A stretch of 5,805 bases of DNA from Candidatus Eiseniibacteriota bacterium (GTDB lineage Bacteria > Eisenbacteria > RBG-16-71-46). Below are positions 5,183 through 5,805 of the stretch, in pieces. Below the pieces are notes generated by a model, which saw nothing but the letters and a program-made list of their open reading frames with translations, was not told the DNA's origin and searched no databases. The position numbers and the translations under genes are program-made. Each line of letters opens with the position of its first letter. Positions within the stretch are counted from its first letter, which is position 1. Where the stretch lies: NCBI GenBank assembly GCA_903921835.1, contig CAIXRL010000417.1, forward strand, positions 1 to 5,805, in the 5' to 3' direction.

Positions 5183-5805
5183 TCACGGCGCGGGCGTCGT
5201 GCCGTCGCGGCCCACCGTGCGCAGGATCCAGGCGTAGTCGAACGCCAGGTCGCGCAGCGCGTCGTAGCGCCCGCTGGCGCCGCCGTGGCCGGCGCCCATG
5301 TTGCAGTGGAACAGCAGCGGGTTCGCGCCGGTCTCGAGCGTGCGCAGCTTCGCGACGTACTTGGCCGGCTCCCAGTAGCCCACCTGCGAGTCGTTGAGGC
5401 TGGTGCGGACGAGCATCGCGGGGTAGGCGCGCGGCGCCAGGTTGTCGTAGGGCGAGTAGGCGCGCATCCAGCCGTACTGCTCGGCGTCCTTGGGATTGCC
5501 CCACTCCTCGAACTCGCCCACGGTGAGCGGCAGCGTCTCGTCCAGCATGGTGTTGAGCACGTCCACGAACGGCACCTGTGACAGCACGCCCTTGAACAGC
5601 CCGGGCTGCAGGTTGGTGACCGCGCCCATCAGCAGTCCGCCGGCGCTGCCGCCCTGGATCACGAGCCGGTCCTCGCGGGTCCACTTCTGCGCGACCAGGT
5701 GCTGCGCGCACGCGATGAAGTCGGTGAACGTGTTCATCTTGGTGCGCATGCGGGCCGCGTCGTGCCACGGCTTGCCCAGGTCGCCGCCGCCGCGGATGTG
5801 CGCGA
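5183..5805 (-). CDS. ptrB: S9A prolyl oligopeptidase family, oligopeptidase B-like, C-terminal part
   Basis: The last 206 codons of a serine oligopeptidase whose N-terminal beta-propeller and the start of its catalytic domain lie beyond the right edge. Oligopeptidase B cleaves short peptides after Arg or Lys, usually in the cytoplasm. Counting from the first full codon (5803), the fragment opens with HIRGGGDLG (2-10). GGSAGG places nucleophile Ser53, LNDSQVGYWEPAK gives Asp138, and GAGHGG gives His173, so the catalytic triad is complete. SQVPFVDVLNTMLDE and GEFEEWG (96-102) match oligopeptidase B closely. The glutamates of that second motif (97, 99) correspond to those linked to basic P1 specificity in characterised enzymes, so cleavage after Arg/Lys is predicted. 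The C-terminal length after the His is usual for the family. The gene is convergent with the S41 operon. Whether it has a signal peptide cannot be seen here. A general S9 peptidase is the only alternative. Confidence 0.93.
   Translation of the reverse strand, partial: AHIRGGGDLGKPWHDAARMRTKMNTFTDFIACAQHLVAQKWTREDRLVIQGGSAGGLLMGAVTNLQPGLFKGVLSQVPFVDVLNTMLDETLPLTVGEFEEWGNPKDAEQYGWMRAYSPYDNLAPRAYPAMLVRTSLNDSQVGYWEPAKYVAKLRTLETGANPLLFHCNMGAGHGGASGRYDALRDLAFDYAWILRTVGRDGTTPAP

Noticed and set aside
5018..5188. CGTCACGG repeated at 5018-5025 and 5181-5188, as a possible target-site duplication of the hairpin element
   Set aside because: One copy lies inside the left arm of the stem and the other overlaps the S9 stop codon, so they do not flank the element; an 8-base match is plausible by chance.

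Overview
The window is about 5.8 kb of very GC-rich, gene-dense bacterial chromosome. I estimate GC at roughly two thirds or more by eye; it was not computed. GC-rich third codon positions make long meaningless antisense frames common. The protein families are housekeeping hydrolases and a pyridoxal-phosphate enzyme, with no phage, plasmid or transposase gene. The long C-terminal tail on the S41 peptidase resembles those I recall from Bacteroidetes and related FCB bacteria. The base composition would suit a high-GC relative such as Eisenbacteria or Gemmatimonadota, but nothing here fixes the taxon.

Layout: (1) Positions 1-1181, minus strand: a family 3 glycoside hydrolase of the NagZ (beta-N-acetylglucosaminidase) type, cut off by the left edge. 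(2) 1182-1370: a divergent intergenic and leader region with a plausible rightward sigma70-type promoter (1291-1320), a strong ribosome binding site (1355-1361) and a weak leftward promoter candidate. (3) 1371-4923, plus strand: a three-gene unit. It encodes an unrecognised secreted protein, a class I/II aminotransferase whose start overlaps the previous stop by 4 bases, and, after a 20-base gap, an S41 (CtpA-type) C-terminal processing peptidase. (4) 4924-5182: a convergent intergenic region with two large hairpins. The first (4938-4985) closes on a GCGA tetraloop and probably ends the operon. The second (5005-5159) has a 36-pair uninterrupted stem around an 83-base structured interior. (5) 5183-5805, minus strand: the C-terminal catalytic domain of an S9A prolyl oligopeptidase, closest to oligopeptidase B, cut off by the right edge.

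Functionally, the window mixes cell-envelope work (muropeptide or amino-sugar trimming by the GH3 enzyme, envelope protein processing by the S41 peptidase, an exported unknown protein) with amino-acid and peptide turnover (aminotransferase, oligopeptidase). The three plus-strand genes are probably co-transcribed, but a shared pathway is not evident.

The least ordinary item is the 5005-5159 element. Every departure from perfect inverted symmetry is a G-U pair when read as plus-strand RNA, with no A-C mismatch. This suggests selection on, or origin as, a plus-strand structured RNA or a MITE/REP-like palindromic repeat.
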